64,000 nt of DNA from Oricola indica (GTDB lineage: Bacteria > Pseudomonadota > Alphaproteobacteria > Rhizobiales > Rhizobiaceae). Below, piece after piece: positions 50,629 through 60,654 of the stretch. Each line of letters starts with the position of its first letter. Within the stretch, counting starts at the first letter, position 1. The translations under genes and the position numbers were made by a program. Below the pieces are notes generated by a model. That model was not told the origin of the DNA. It made no database searches and saw only the letters and a list, made by a program, of their open reading frames with translations. The stretch lies in assembly GCF_019966595.1 (NCBI RefSeq), contig NZ_JAINFJ010000003.1, forward strand, positions 310,001 to 374,000, given 5' to 3'.

Positions 50629-53331
50629 CTAGATGGGCCGGTCCGGCGGAATCGGCACAATGTCCGGGATAATCGGGCGTCCGGGCTCCGCGTCAGCGAC
50701 GGCTGCAGTTTCAGGCACCTCTTCAGCTGACGTATCCGCGGGCGCTTCGGAAGGCGCAATGGCGAGTTCGGGTTCTGCAGCCGGCTGCTCTGCCGGTGCG
50801 GGCGCAGGTTCCGGCGCAGCAGCTTGAACCGCGGCTTCTTCGCCCCAGGCTTCAGTGGCCGAACGGAACACCTCGCCGCCCGTCGCGCCGGTCACGAGAC
50901 GCAGTGTCGAACGCCGTCCGCTGAAATAGACAAACGGTATCTCGATCAGATCGGGATTGCTCATCAAGCTGGCGTGCAATTCGCGCGCCGCGGGAACATC
51001 CGCGAGAGCGAACAGGAAGATATTGTCGGCGATCTTGACGATGGAACCCACCAGAGGCTGGCTCCGGTCCTGCCCGCTCTGTACGAAGGTAATGCCTTCG
51101 ACAGAAGAAATCTCGCTGCTGGAAACACTGTCAGCCGGCGCGAAGACCAGTTCAAACAGGTGCGAAGCTGGTAGCGTTTCATCGAGATTGCGCCGCAAGG
51201 TCAGCGTCGCGCGCAGGCCCTCGCCCGGTATCGTGATCTCGCCGCGAATGGCAGGCTCCGCCGCAGCACCGGGACTCGGCGCTGACTGGATCAACGACCA
51301 GACGACATTGCCGGTGGCAACCGGTTGCTGCCCACCCGAGGTGGCGAACAGGAACGCCTTCTCGCCATCGATGGCGGCCACCGCCGGTTCGGCGGCAGGT
51401 TGTTCCGCGGTCTCTTCCTGTGCGACCGCAGCGGCTTCCGCCGTGTCCGTTTCGGAAACTGTTTCAGTTTCAGCGACTTGCGTCCCGGCGGATTCGTCGG
51501 CGAGCGCCGGTTCTCCCACCGCATCGCCTTCGCCGGCATCCGTCGTTGCGCTGCGCAATGAATCGGAGGATTCACCGGCAAGCCCGGCGACAAACTCGAC
51601 GACCCATCCGGCAGTGGACTTGGCCTTCGCCGCATAGCGCGACGTCATGTCGGGAAGCGCAAAGGCGGTCGCGATCACTCCTACGATCAGCAAGACCAGC
51701 AATATGGCAAACATCCGGCCCGACCCGCCACGTCGGCGGGGCCTGTCGTCTTTCGCACGGACCTGCTGGGCAGCTACCGGACCGGCCGGTTCATCCATCG
51801 CGAATTCCTGATCGAAGGCATCTTCCGGCAATTCGAAGGAATCATCCATCGCCCAACGATCGACCTCCGCGGGCGCGGGGTTCGCGCGGCCGTGATCGGC
51901 GTAGTTCTCATCCGTATCATCGTCGTCATACTCGACGCGTTCACGACGTGCGGGGCGCTGCGGTTTCTTCGCCGGCTTGCTGCGAATCTGGTGCCGGGAG
52001 GTGTCCGCAGCGATCAGATCCTGTACGGCCTCCTCGACTTCATCGTCTATCGAGCGCGGTGCAACGAGGTCTTCCTCGGGAAAATCGAAGTCCAGTTCTA
52101 TGTCGTCTTCGGGAACAGTGAGTTCCTGGACGGCTTCCTCGACCTCGTCGGCAATCGTGCGTTCCAGATCGAATTTCTCGGGCATTGGCGGCGCGGCCGG
52201 GCGCACCGGTTTCTCGACCTTGCGAACCTGTGGCTGCTCGTCATCCGCGGACCAGATATCTTCCAGTTCACTGATGAAGCCGCCCTTATCGGCACTGTCA
52301 GTTGCGGCGTCTGTATCGACGGCCTTGGACGACTGTTCCGACTCGACCTCGCGAATCGCCTGGTTGAGCCTTTCGATATGCCCGTGAACGGTATCGAAGT
52401 CCGGTTGGGGCGACAAAGCCTTGAGATAGCGGACCAACGCGTTGCGTGCTCTGCGATAGATGATCTCGCGCGTCGCCGAGTCGCGCATGTCCTCATTGCT
52501 GACAGCCTTGAGCAGCATGAGTTTGACGTCGAATTCCGGCTTCTCCGACTTCGTTTGCGCTACACCGGCGGGCTCCGGCGCCGATTCAGGTTGCGGAGCG
52601 GGTTCGGGTTGTGGAGCCGGTTCAGGTTGCGGAGCTGCAGCCGTCTGCTCCTGCTTCGGTTCTTCAACGGGTTCCGGATCCGGCGTCGCAGCCGATTTTG
52701 TTTGCTGCTCTTCCTCAGGCGTGATCGGAAGCGCCAATTCGGCCGTCAATGCGGACTGGAATTCCGCAAGCGGATCGCTTTCGCCGGCTTCCACCTTGAG
52801 AGCCTGGCTGGCGGAGCCGCCGATCGCGGTCGTGCGCTGCGGCGTGTATTGCGGCTTTTCGTTGGTTGTGTTCGCGACCGGCGCCTCGGGTGCCGATGGT
52901 GTCTTCGCGACTTCGGGATGCGGCGCAGACGGGGCCGTATCGGCCGGCGTCGGCTCATTCGCGCTGGCGGCGACAACAGGCTCCCTGCCGGCGGGCTCCG
53001 GATTCTTTCGGATAATCGGCGTTACGTTGCTTTCCGGCGTATAGGCCGGTTTTACAGCGGAAGGCTCGGGTCGTGCAGGTGGTTCCGGCTGTGCGGCGGG
53101 CGCAGGCGGCGCCGGTTTCGCCGGGACCATGAGTTGCTCCGCCTCAAGGTCCAGAATGGCGTTTTCCAGCTCCTCCATCGTGTCGTAAATTTCGGCTTCG
53201 CCGGCCGAACGGGCGTCGAGTTGGCGCCTTATCGTCTTGCGCACTTTCTCATAGGCCGATGCCCGCGACAGCGGGGTATTTTCAGAAAGCCCCTGAATAG
53301 CGACGCGAATGTAATTGGCAAAATCCGACAC
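50629..53331 (-). CDS. Large transmembrane protein with duplicated N-terminal helical module, unknown function
   Basis: The 900-residue protein has two related helical modules: near 1-65 (ANYIRVAIQGLSENTPLS, YEKVRKTIRRQLDAR, MEELENAILDLEAEQL) and again near 275-335 (LKAVSNEDMRDSATREII, HIERLNQAIREVESEQ). A Pro/Ala/Glu-rich disordered middle and one membrane helix (about 543-563, MFAILLVLLIVGVIATAFAL) follow. The C-terminal globular region (about 650-835) contains SIVKIADNIFLFALADVPAA. I do not recognise a family. Orientation suggests the first 540 residues are cytoplasmic and the last part periplasmic. It converges on the ZorC-like gene, 24 bases away. Confidence 0.6.
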   Translation of the reverse strand: MSDFANYIRVAIQGLSENTPLSRASAYEKVRKTIRRQLDARSAGEAEIYDTMEELENAILDLEAEQLMVPAKPAPPAPAAQPEPPARPEPSAVKPAYTPESNVTPIIRKNPEPAGREPVVAASANEPTPADTAPSAPHPEVAKTPSAPEAPVANTTNEKPQYTPQRTTAIGGSASQALKVEAGESDPLAEFQSALTAELALPITPEEEQQTKSAATPDPEPVEEPKQEQTAAAPQPEPAPQPEPAPQPESAPEPAGVAQTKSEKPEFDVKLMLLKAVSNEDMRDSATREIIYRRARNALVRYLKALSPQPDFDTVHGHIERLNQAIREVESEQSSKAVDTDAATDSADKGGFISELEDIWSADDEQPQVRKVEKPVRPAAPPMPEKFDLERTIADEVEEAVQELTVPEDDIELDFDFPEEDLVAPRSIDDEVEEAVQDLIAADTSRHQIRSKPAKKPQRPARRERVEYDDDDTDENYADHGRANPAPAEVDRWAMDDSFELPEDAFDQEFAMDEPAGPVAAQQVRAKDDRPRRRGGSGRMFAILLVLLIVGVIATAFALPDMTSRYAAKAKSTAGWVVEFVAGLAGESSDSLRSATTDAGEGDAVGEPALADESAGTQVAETETVSETDTAEAAAVAQEETAEQPAAEPAVAAIDGEKAFLFATSGGQQPVATGNVVWSLIQSAPSPGAAAEPAIRGEITIPGEGLRATLTLRRNLDETLPASHLFELVFAPADSVSSSEISSVEGITFVQSGQDRSQPLVGSIVKIADNIFLFALADVPAARELHASLMSNPDLIEIPFVYFSGRRSTLRLVTGATGGEVFRSATEAWGEEAAVQAAAPEPAPAPAEQPAAEPELAIAPSEAPADTSAEEVPETAAVADAEPGRPIIPDIVPIPPDRPI

Positions 53332-53817
53332 GGAAATCCGATTCTCCGTTTCATGTCAGACATACAACGGAAACCCCGGAATTACCCGAACCGCGTACAC
53401 CCGTTAAAATACAAGGCAAGCCCGCCCGTACCGATGATTACGCCATCTGGACCAAACGATCAAGAAACGGCCGGGCTCGCATAACAATAGGGAACCGCGT
53501 CCAGAATCATTCCGAAACCGCGACTCCAATCGCGGGGACACTAGCTCTTTTCATTTGCCGCAACAAGATTCGGGAATATCGAGGCTTTTTTGGGGTTTGA
53601 CCGCGTTTTTTCTGGCCGCACGCTGATTTCGTCCACAAAGCATGTGGATTTGATGCCGTCTCCTTGATCGCGGTCATGGACCGCGTTCCGTTCGCGCGTT
53701 CTTTTGGCCCCCACTTGAAATGCGAAGCAGCAACATATATTGAAGTTCGCAAATATACTAAATCAGGAATGTTTTCATACCCGTCAGGGCGTGACAACCA
53801 GAAAGCAGGACTTGAAC
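53332..53817. other. Intergenic region, no gene recognised
   Basis: Roughly 490 bases between the leftward 900-residue gene and the rightward RND adaptor. The right part (around 53725-53765) is AT-rich, for example ATATATTGAAG and AAATATACTAAAT, and probably carries the efflux promoter. No regulator gene is encoded here, and I saw no tRNA, repeat or terminator. Confidence 0.4.
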
Positions 53818-54801
53818 ATGCGCGCGACACTTGCCGCCATCACATCCGCAATGGCGCTGGCTTTGATGCTTCCGCCCGTCGCGGGAGCCGAAACCTTCAC
53901 GCTCGAACCAACCGACGTGACCGAATGGAAGGCTGTCTATGCCCGCATCGAGGCGCGAGACCGTATCCCCGCCCGCGCAAGGCTCGGCGGCACGCTTGTC
54001 GAACTCTCGGTGACCGAGGGCGATCTCGTCGAATCGGGGCAGAAACTCGCGCGGATCGTCGATGAGAAGCTCGACTTCCAGATGAATGCGATCGACGCGC
54101 AGCTTCAGGCACTTAATTCGCAGCTCGTCAACGCACAGTCCGAACTCTCCCGGGGCGAGGAATTGCTTCAGCGCGGCGTTACCACCGTGCAGCGGCTCGA
54201 CGGTCTGCGCACCCAGGTCGAGGTGCTGACCAACCAGATCGAGGCGACGCGTGCCGAACGGCGGGTGCTCGAGCAGCAGGTTTCCGAAGGTACCGTGCTC
54301 GCACCATTGTCCGGTCGGGCGCTGGACGTGCCTGTCGCAGCCGGAGCGGTCGTGGCGCCCGGCGAATCCATTGCCACCATTGGCGGCGGAGGTTTCTTCC
54401 TGCGTTTGGCCGTGCCGGAGCGCCATGCAGGAAGCTTCCGCGAAGGCGATACGATCCAGATCGAGACTGACGAGACGGTCGAAGGCAAGCTGGCGCGCGT
54501 CTACCCGCAGATCGAGAATGGCCGCGTGATCGCCGATGTCGAAGTCGAGGGCCTCGACGATGCGTTCGTCGATGCACGCGTGCTGGTGCGTCTCCCGGTC
54601 GACACGCGCCCTGCCCTGCTGGTGCCGCAAGACGCGGTCGAAACCGTCTCAGGGCTCGATTTCGTGACGATCACGGAGGGCGGTGAACCCGTCAGGCGCA
54701 CCGTAATAACCGGCATTCATCACATGGTGGATGGCAAGGACATGGTCGAGATCGTCACCGGTCTCGAAGGCGGCGAAGACGTGGTGACCAACGATGAGTG
54801 A
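53818..54801 (+). CDS. RND efflux periplasmic adaptor (MFP)
   Basis: The 327-residue protein has a signal peptide (MRATLAAITSAMALALMLPP, cleavage near VAGAE). A lipoyl/barrel-sandwich domain (ARLGGTLVELSVTEGDLVES) is followed by an alpha-helical hairpin (70-125, DAQLQALNSQLVNAQSEL) and the returning lipoyl half (GTVLAPLSGRALDVPVAAG), then beta-barrel domains. It bridges the inner-membrane pump and an outer-membrane channel. ATG 53818 follows AGCAGGACTTGAAC. It overlaps the pump start by eight bases. Confidence 0.93.
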   Translation: MRATLAAITSAMALALMLPPVAGAETFTLEPTDVTEWKAVYARIEARDRIPARARLGGTLVELSVTEGDLVESGQKLARIVDEKLDFQMNAIDAQLQALNSQLVNAQSELSRGEELLQRGVTTVQRLDGLRTQVEVLTNQIEATRAERRVLEQQVSEGTVLAPLSGRALDVPVAAGAVVAPGESIATIGGGGFFLRLAVPERHAGSFREGDTIQIETDETVEGKLARVYPQIENGRVIADVEVEGLDDAFVDARVLVRLPVDTRPALLVPQDAVETVSGLDFVTITEGGEPVRRTVITGIHHMVDGKDMVEIVTGLEGGEDVVTNDE

Positions 54802-57800
54802 CGGACAATTCGACGGACGGCTCGGCATTGCCGGGCACCTCACGCGCGCGTTCATCGTCTCGCCGCTGACGCCGCTCTTCATCATCGCCGCTCTTGCGGT
54901 CGGGCTCGTCGCGCTGATTTCGCTTCCGCGCGAAGAGGAACCGCAAATCTCCGTGCCCCTGGTGGATATCCACCTGCAGGCTCCCGGCCTGAAGGCCGAG
55001 GACGCGGTGAAACTCGTCACCGAGCCGATGGAAACCATCGTCAAGGGCATCAACGGCGTCGAGCATGTCTACAGCCAGACCAGCGACGACTACGCGATGG
55101 TCACGGCCCGCTTCCTTGTCGGCACATCGTCCGACGCGGCCATTTTGCGCGTGCATGAGAAACTGCGCGCCAACATGGACCGTATTCCGGTCGGCATAGA
55201 GGAACCGCTGATCGTCGGGCGCGGCATCGATGATGTCGCCATCGTCTCGCTGACGCTCTCACCGGAACCGGGCCTCGACATCACCGCGAACGACCTGACC
55301 CGGGTCGCACGCGAACTGCGTGCCGAGGTCGCGAAGATCGAGAATGTCGGCCTGACCTATCTCGTCGGCGAGGCACCGGAAGCGATCCGTATCGCGCCCG
55401 ATCCTGAGCGGCTGGCGCTTTACGGCGTCACGCTGCAGCAACTCGCCGGCAAGGTGCAGTCTGCCAACCGGACCTTCTCAACGGGCAAGCTGCGCGACAA
55501 TGGCGAGCAGATCGATCTTGTCGCCGGCGAAACGCTCACCGCGCCAGCCGAGGTCGCAAACCTCCTGCTGACGTCCCGCGACGCCCGTCCGGTCTACGTG
55601 CGCGATGTGGCGACCGTCGAATATGTGTTCGACACCTCGGACCAGATCGTCGCCAACGTGACGCGCAACGAGGCAGGCGAAATACAACGCACGCCCGCCG
55701 TGACCCTGGCGGTCGCGAAACGGGCCGGCGCCAATGCCGTGGTGGTGGCTGAGGAGATCCTGCACAAGGCGGAGGAACTGGAAGGGCACCTGATTCCGGA
55801 TGGCATCGAGGTGCAGGTCACCCGCGACTATGGCGAAACGGCCAACGAAAAGGCCAACGAACTGCTTTTCCACCTCGGCCTCGCCACCGTTTCGATCATC
55901 GCGCTGGTGCTGTTCACTATCGGCTGGCGGGAAAGCATCGTGGTCGCGATCGTCATCCCCGTGACCATCCTGCTGACGCTCTTTGCCGCATGGATCATGG
56001 GTTACACGCTGAACCGCGTTTCGCTGTTCGCGCTGATCTTCTCCATCGGTATCCTAGTCGACGACGCCATCGTCGTGATCGAGAACATCGCCCGGCACTG
56101 GGGAATGAGCGGCGGCAAGCACCGTGTCGCGCGCGCCATCGAGGCCGTCGCGGAAGTCGGTAACCCGACCATTGTCGCGACGCTGACCGTGGTGGCCGCA
56201 TTGCTGCCAATGCTGTTCGTGTCCGGCCTGATGGGGCCGTATATGAGCCCCATCCCGGCCAACGCGTCGGCGGCGATGATCTTTTCCTTCTTCGTCGCGG
56301 TGATCGTTACCCCGTGGCTGATGGCGAAGATCGCGGGCGGCGCACCGGTTCACGATCACGAGGGCCCCGGACATCAGCCCGGCGGCAAGCTAGGCGGTCT
56401 CTACACGCGCTTTGCGCGGCCGATCCTGGCAACCAAGGGACGCAGCCTCGCATTCCTCCTGATCACGGCGGCGCTGTCCTTCGGCTCGCTCGCCCTGCTC
56501 TACACCAAGGATGTGACCGTCAAGCTGCTGCCGTTCGACAACAAGTCGGAACTGGCCGTTGTCATCGACATGCCGGAAGGCTCGTCGGTCGAAGAAACGG
56601 ATGCCGTCGCCCAGGTCGTGGCGCGGACCGTCACGCAACTGCCGGAAGTGGTTTCGGTGCAGACCCACGCGGGAAGCGCCTCGCCGTTCAACTTCAACGG
56701 CCTCGTGCGTCACTACTATCTGCGCGCGCAGCCCAATTTGGGCGACCTGCAGATCAACCTGACGCCGAAAACCGAGCGAGACCGGGAAAGCCACGATATC
56801 GCGCTGGAAATCCGTGAGCGGATCAGCGAACTCGACGTACCGGAAGGCACCAGCCTGAAGACCGTCGAGCCGCCGCCCGGGCCGCCCGTGATCTCGACGC
56901 TCCTCGCCGAGGTGTATGGCCCGGATGCGGAAACCCGTCGCATGGCGGCCGCGAAAATCCGGGAGGCCTTCGAGGCCGTGCCGTTCGTGGTCGATGTCGA
57001 TGACAGTTTCGGCACCCAGGCACGTCGCCTGCGCGCCACGATCAACACCGACGACTTGGAGTTCTTCCAGGTCCAGGAAAGCGACGTGTTCGACACGCTC
57101 GCAATCCTCAACGGTGGTTCGACCGTCGGTTACTCGCATCGCGGAGATGGCCGCCATCCGATCCCGATCCGTGTCGAACGGGCGAAGGGCGACCGGGTTC
57201 TCGATGAGCGATTCATGTCCACACCGATCCCGGCCAATGTTCTCCCCGGCGCTCGCGGCGTGGTGGAACTGGGCGACGTGATCGATGTCGAAGAGGAAAA
57301 AGCGTCCTATCCGGTGTTCCGCCACAACGGACGCGATGCCGAGATGGTCACGGCCGAACTCGCCGGCGACTACGAAGCGCCGCTCTATGGCATGATCTCG
57401 GTCACGGAAGAGCTGGAGAAAATCGACTGGCCCGAAGGCACCAAGCCTTTGATCAAGCTGCATGGCCAGCCGGATGACGAAAGTGTCGTGACGCTGTTGT
57501 GGGACGGCGAATGGGAAGTGACCTGGGTGACATTCCGCGACATGGGCGCCGCCTTCATGGTTGCCCTTCTCGGCATCTACATCCTCGTCGTCGCGCAGTT
57601 TGGCTCTTTCAAGCTGCCATTGGTCATCCTGACCCCGATCCCGCTGACCTTCCTGGGCATCATGGGCGGCCACTGGCTGTGGGGCGCGCCGTTCTCGGCA
57701 ACATCGATGATCGGCTTCATCGCGCTTGCCGGCATCATCGTGCGCAACTCGATCCTGCTCGTCGACTTCATTCGGAATGCCGACACCGAGGGCAAGACGA

Positions 57801-58003
57801 AGATCGATATCCTGCTGGAAGCCGGCGCAATCCGCTTCAAGCCGATCCTCCTGACCGCGGTCGCGGCGATGATCGGCGCGGTGGTGATCCTGGCCGACCC
57901 GATCTTCCAGGGGCTGGCGCTGTCGCTGCTCTTCGGCCTGCTGTCGTCAACGCTGCTGACGGTGCTCGTGATCCCGGCGATCTATCGCGTCCTCAGGACC
58001 TGA
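54794..58003 (+). CDS. RND efflux pump, inner-membrane transporter
   Basis: The 1069-residue protein has the RND plan: an N-terminal helix (PLFIIAALAVGLVALISL), a large periplasmic loop, a block of six helices including GILVDDAIVVIENIARHWG with the paired Asp in TM4, then a second loop and a second helix block (PLTFLGIMGGHWLWGAP, GIIVRNSILLVDFIRNADTE). It is a proton antiporter exporting drugs, solvents or metabolites. No outer-membrane channel gene follows, so it presumably shares a TolC-like one encoded elsewhere. A strong terminator follows. Confidence 0.95.
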   Translation: MSDGQFDGRLGIAGHLTRAFIVSPLTPLFIIAALAVGLVALISLPREEEPQISVPLVDIHLQAPGLKAEDAVKLVTEPMETIVKGINGVEHVYSQTSDDYAMVTARFLVGTSSDAAILRVHEKLRANMDRIPVGIEEPLIVGRGIDDVAIVSLTLSPEPGLDITANDLTRVARELRAEVAKIENVGLTYLVGEAPEAIRIAPDPERLALYGVTLQQLAGKVQSANRTFSTGKLRDNGEQIDLVAGETLTAPAEVANLLLTSRDARPVYVRDVATVEYVFDTSDQIVANVTRNEAGEIQRTPAVTLAVAKRAGANAVVVAEEILHKAEELEGHLIPDGIEVQVTRDYGETANEKANELLFHLGLATVSIIALVLFTIGWRESIVVAIVIPVTILLTLFAAWIMGYTLNRVSLFALIFSIGILVDDAIVVIENIARHWGMSGGKHRVARAIEAVAEVGNPTIVATLTVVAALLPMLFVSGLMGPYMSPIPANASAAMIFSFFVAVIVTPWLMAKIAGGAPVHDHEGPGHQPGGKLGGLYTRFARPILATKGRSLAFLLITAALSFGSLALLYTKDVTVKLLPFDNKSELAVVIDMPEGSSVEETDAVAQVVARTVTQLPEVVSVQTHAGSASPFNFNGLVRHYYLRAQPNLGDLQINLTPKTERDRESHDIALEIRERISELDVPEGTSLKTVEPPPGPPVISTLLAEVYGPDAETRRMAAAKIREAFEAVPFVVDVDDSFGTQARRLRATINTDDLEFFQVQESDVFDTLAILNGGSTVGYSHRGDGRHPIPIRVERAKGDRVLDERFMSTPIPANVLPGARGVVELGDVIDVEEEKASYPVFRHNGRDAEMVTAELAGDYEAPLYGMISVTEELEKIDWPEGTKPLIKLHGQPDDESVVTLLWDGEWEVTWVTFRDMGAAFMVALLGIYILVVAQFGSFKLPLVILTPIPLTFLGIMGGHWLWGAPFSATSMIGFIALAGIIVRNSILLVDFIRNADTEGKTKIDILLEAGAIRFKPILLTAVAAMIGAVVILADPIFQGLALSLLFGLLSSTLLTVLVIPAIYRVLRT

Positions 58004-58023
58004 CATCGCGCCAGAACAGACGA

Positions 58024-58057
58024 AAAAGGCCGCCCGCTTCATCGCGGGCGGCCTTTT
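58024..58057. terminator. Bidirectional terminator between RND pump and creA
   Basis: A perfect 14-bp stem, AAAAGGCCGCCCGC (58024-58037) / GCGGGCGGCCTTTT (58044-58057), closes loop TTCATC. T-runs flank both sides, so it works for the rightward pump operon and the convergent leftward creA. Confidence 0.92.
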
Positions 58058-58074
58058 CAATTCCGGCGAGGAGA

Positions 58075-58560
58075 TTACTTCTCCGCGATCGGCTCCACCT
58101 CTCCGTAGAGTGGCACGGTCGAGATGGCCATCTTCGCGGAGCCGTCCTGTACCTGGCGGGAATGCGACAGATAGATCAGCGTGTTGTTATCGCGATCGTA
58201 AATCCGCTTCACGACGAGTTTCTTCCAGATCAGCGAACGCGAGCTCTTGAAGATCTCTTCCCCGTCTTCGTCCAGGTCGATATCCCCAATCTTGATGGGG
58301 CCGGTCTGGCGGCAGGCTATGGAGGAATTGGACGGATCCTCGAACCAATTGCCCTTCTGCAGACGGTCGATCAGGCCGCGGTCGAAATAGGCAACGTGGC
58401 ATGTCACGCCATCGACTTCGGGATCGGCGATCGCCTCGATGACAATATCGTTGCCGAGCCAGTCGACACCGACCTCTCCGACCTGCTCGGCGGAGGCAGC
58501 GGACGGGGCCATGACCGTCATGGCAAGGCCAAGAAACGTGTTTCGTAAAATCTTCGACAT
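58075..58560 (-). CDS. creA: CreA family secreted protein
   Basis: The 161-residue protein has a signal peptide (KILRNTFLGLAMTVMAPSAA, AASA before EQVGEV). Its mature part shows the CreA pattern: DPEVDGVTCHVAYFDRGLI, DPSNSSIACRQTGPI, SLIWKKLVVKRIYDRDNNTLIYL written here as separate pieces, and SAKMAISTVPLYGE. The function of CreA is unknown. ATG 58560 follows GGAGACCGTAC; an upstream ATG at 58590 is possible. Confidence 0.9.
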   Translation of the reverse strand: MSKILRNTFLGLAMTVMAPSAASAEQVGEVGVDWLGNDIVIEAIADPEVDGVTCHVAYFDRGLIDRLQKGNWFEDPSNSSIACRQTGPIKIGDIDLDEDGEEIFKSSRSLIWKKLVVKRIYDRDNNTLIYLSHSRQVQDGSAKMAISTVPLYGEVEPIAEK

Positions 58561-58729
58561 GTACGGTCTCCGGGTAATGGAATCGTCCATTATGTTTGTT
58601 CGCGCCGCCTCTCCCGCAAGGCCGAGGCGCTTCTTTGTGCCGCAGGCCCGCCATCCGGCAGTCCGTCTGCCTTGTTGCGATGCATCAAATCGGCATAGTC
58701 TCCATAGGACATAGAGAGGGCGATGGGGC

Positions 58730-59581
58730 ATGAGCAAGAAATCCGGCGGCATGAAATCCCGGGACGGGACGCCCAGACTGGCCGATGTGGACCTTACGCT
58801 TCACCTCGGCCGATCCGCCTATGAGAACAAGCTGACCAAACTTCAGCATCTCCTCACACAGATCCAGCAAGCCTACCTCTTTTCGGGGCAGTCGGCGGTT
58901 ATCCTCTTCGAGGGCTGGGATGCGGCTGGCAAGGGCGGCACGATCCGCCGTATCTCGGCGGCGCTCGATCCGCGCAGCTTCAAGGTCTGGCCTATCGGCG
59001 CGCCGCGAAAATACTATCTCGAACGCCATTTCCTGTTGCGTTTCATGGAGCGGATGCCGCCGAATGGCGCGATCACGATTTTCGACCGCTCGTGGTACGG
59101 TCGCGTTCTGGTCGAGCGCGTGGAAAACCTCACTCCCGAAAAACGCTGGAGAAGCGCCTACAAGGAGATCAACGACTTCGAGCGCATGCTCCATGACGAC
59201 GACACGCGGCTGGTGAAACTGTTCTTCCACATATCGCCCGAGGAACAGCTGGCGCGGTTCGAGGAACGATTGAAAAACCCTCTGAAGCGCTGGAAGCTCT
59301 CCTACGAGGATTTCCGCAACCGCAACCGCTGGGACGACTATGCCACCGCGATCGACGAGATGTTCGAGCGGACCTCCACGGATTACGCCCCCTGGCATCT
59401 GATCCCGGCCAACGACAAGAAACACGCAAGGATCGCCGCGATGAAGACGATCACCAGCGAGTTGAGCAAAGGCGTCGACCTCGAGCCGCCATTGCTGGAC
59501 GAGACCGTCCTCGACGCGGCGAAGGAGCACATGGACATCACCCCTTCCCTCATCGAAAGCCTGGCAGGCCGAACAGAATAG
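58730..59581 (+). CDS. ppk2: Polyphosphate kinase 2
   Basis: The 283-residue protein has the PPK2 P-loop kinase motifs: Walker A in FEGWDAAGKGGTIRRI, the lid/phosphate region RHFLLRFMERMP and Walker B in FDRSWYGRVLVERV, then KNPLKRWKLSYEDFRNR. PPK2 uses polyphosphate to phosphorylate nucleoside di- or monophosphates. Length and single domain suit class I (NDP substrates), but class cannot be fixed by eye. It starts at ATG 58730 and converges on the CDF gene with 13 bases between stops. Confidence 0.93.
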   Translation: MSKKSGGMKSRDGTPRLADVDLTLHLGRSAYENKLTKLQHLLTQIQQAYLFSGQSAVILFEGWDAAGKGGTIRRISAALDPRSFKVWPIGAPRKYYLERHFLLRFMERMPPNGAITIFDRSWYGRVLVERVENLTPEKRWRSAYKEINDFERMLHDDDTRLVKLFFHISPEEQLARFEERLKNPLKRWKLSYEDFRNRNRWDDYATAIDEMFERTSTDYAPWHLIPANDKKHARIAAMKTITSELSKGVDLEPPLLDETVLDAAKEHMDITPSLIESLAGRTE

Positions 59582-59594
59582 ACGCTCCGCCGGC

Positions 59595-60527
59595 TTATCC
59601 GTGACCGTCGCCGATCCGATCGGGATGGTCGCAGGCATGCAGGCTGCACTCCATCTCCAGTGTCGAATGGCCGATGCCGAATTTCTCGGACAGCATCGCC
59701 TTGACCCGAAGCTTGATGTCGTCGGCGTGATCCCATGCGCCGCGATCAATCACCAGATGGGCATCGAGCGCGTTGTCATGTTCGTTCATCTGCCAGAAAT
59801 GGGCGTGATGGATGCCGGCGACGCCTTCGACGGCTTCCATTTCGCCGATGACGGCATCGGTGCGGATATCCGGGGGACTGCCGAGCATCAGGATGCGGAT
59901 CACGCCTCCGATCTCGGCGAATGCCTGCCAGAGGATGTATCCGGCGATCAGCAGGGTCACGAGCGGATCGATGAGCCACCAGTCGAAGAGCAGGATCAGC
60001 GTGCCCGCGACAATGACGGCAACGGAGCCCAGCGCGTCGGCGACATTGTGGAGGAAGGCTGCGCGAATGTTCACGCTCTCCTTCGACAGGGCGAAGGTGA
60101 GTGCCGCCGTAACGACATCGACGACGAGCGCGATGGCCGCAATGATCACGACGGTCCAACCCGCGACATCCTGCGGATCGAGGAACCGCATCGCCGCCTC
60201 GTAGACGAGATAGACCCCGATCACGATCAGCGTGGTGTAGTTGATCAGCGCGGCGACGATCTCCACGCGGCCATAGCCGAAGGTCATCGCCGAATCGGAG
60301 GGACGGCGGGCGATCTTGCGGGCCGCGAATGCGATGATCAGCGAAATCGCGTCGGAGAAATTGTGCAGGGCGTCGGCAATCAGGGCCAGGCTGCCGGCCA
60401 AGACGCCACCCACGACCTGCGCGACCGTCAGGGCGAGATTGACTCCGACGGCCAGCGCCACGCGCATGTCTCCCGCCTCGGGATCGACGTGATGGTGGTG
60501 ATGGCCGTGCTTGTGCCCATGCGCCAT
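59595..60527 (-). CDS. Cation diffusion facilitator (CDF) transporter
   Basis: The 310-residue protein has a His-rich N-terminus (AHGHKHGHHHHHVD), six membrane helices with the transport-site HxxxD pairs (LIADALHNFSDAISLI and FLHNVADALGSVAVI), and a cytoplasmic C-terminal domain (about 205-300) ending with HSTLEMECSLHACDHPD. It is probably a Zn2+ or Co2+ exporter (DmeF/CzcD-like). The GMC of the His tail suggests metal capture. No MerR/ArsR gene is adjacent. Confidence 0.93.
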   Translation of the reverse strand: MAHGHKHGHHHHHVDPEAGDMRVALAVGVNLALTVAQVVGGVLAGSLALIADALHNFSDAISLIIAFAARKIARRPSDSAMTFGYGRVEIVAALINYTTLIVIGVYLVYEAAMRFLDPQDVAGWTVVIIAAIALVVDVVTAALTFALSKESVNIRAAFLHNVADALGSVAVIVAGTLILLFDWWLIDPLVTLLIAGYILWQAFAEIGGVIRILMLGSPPDIRTDAVIGEMEAVEGVAGIHHAHFWQMNEHDNALDAHLVIDRGAWDHADDIKLRVKAMLSEKFGIGHSTLEMECSLHACDHPDRIGDGHG

Positions 60528-60654
60528 GACAGACTCCTTTGGTTCCTCTGTCCCGCAGAGATAGTGTCTCTAGCGACTAGAGCTTCAAGAGGAAAAATAG
60601 ACGGTTGTCCGATCACGGTTCAATGTTACGAAGATGACCGCGAAGGAGAGATTG

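Noticed and set aside
50629-53331. The convergent 900-residue protein as the missing ZorB
   Set aside because: It is on the opposite strand, has a C-terminal membrane helix position and no OmpA/MotB-like domain.
51892-53484. A 530-codon plus-strand frame over the 900-residue gene
   Set aside because: Arg-, Leu- and Phe-rich low-complexity translation, a mirror of the Pro/Ala/Glu-rich coding strand.
53740-53817. Longer start for the RND adaptor at ATG 53740
   Set aside because: No ribosome-binding site there, and it would put a hydrophilic stretch before a clear signal peptide that begins at 53818.
56390-57673. A 427-codon minus-strand frame inside the RND pump gene
   Set aside because: The sense frame has full RND helices and motifs; the antisense frame has none.
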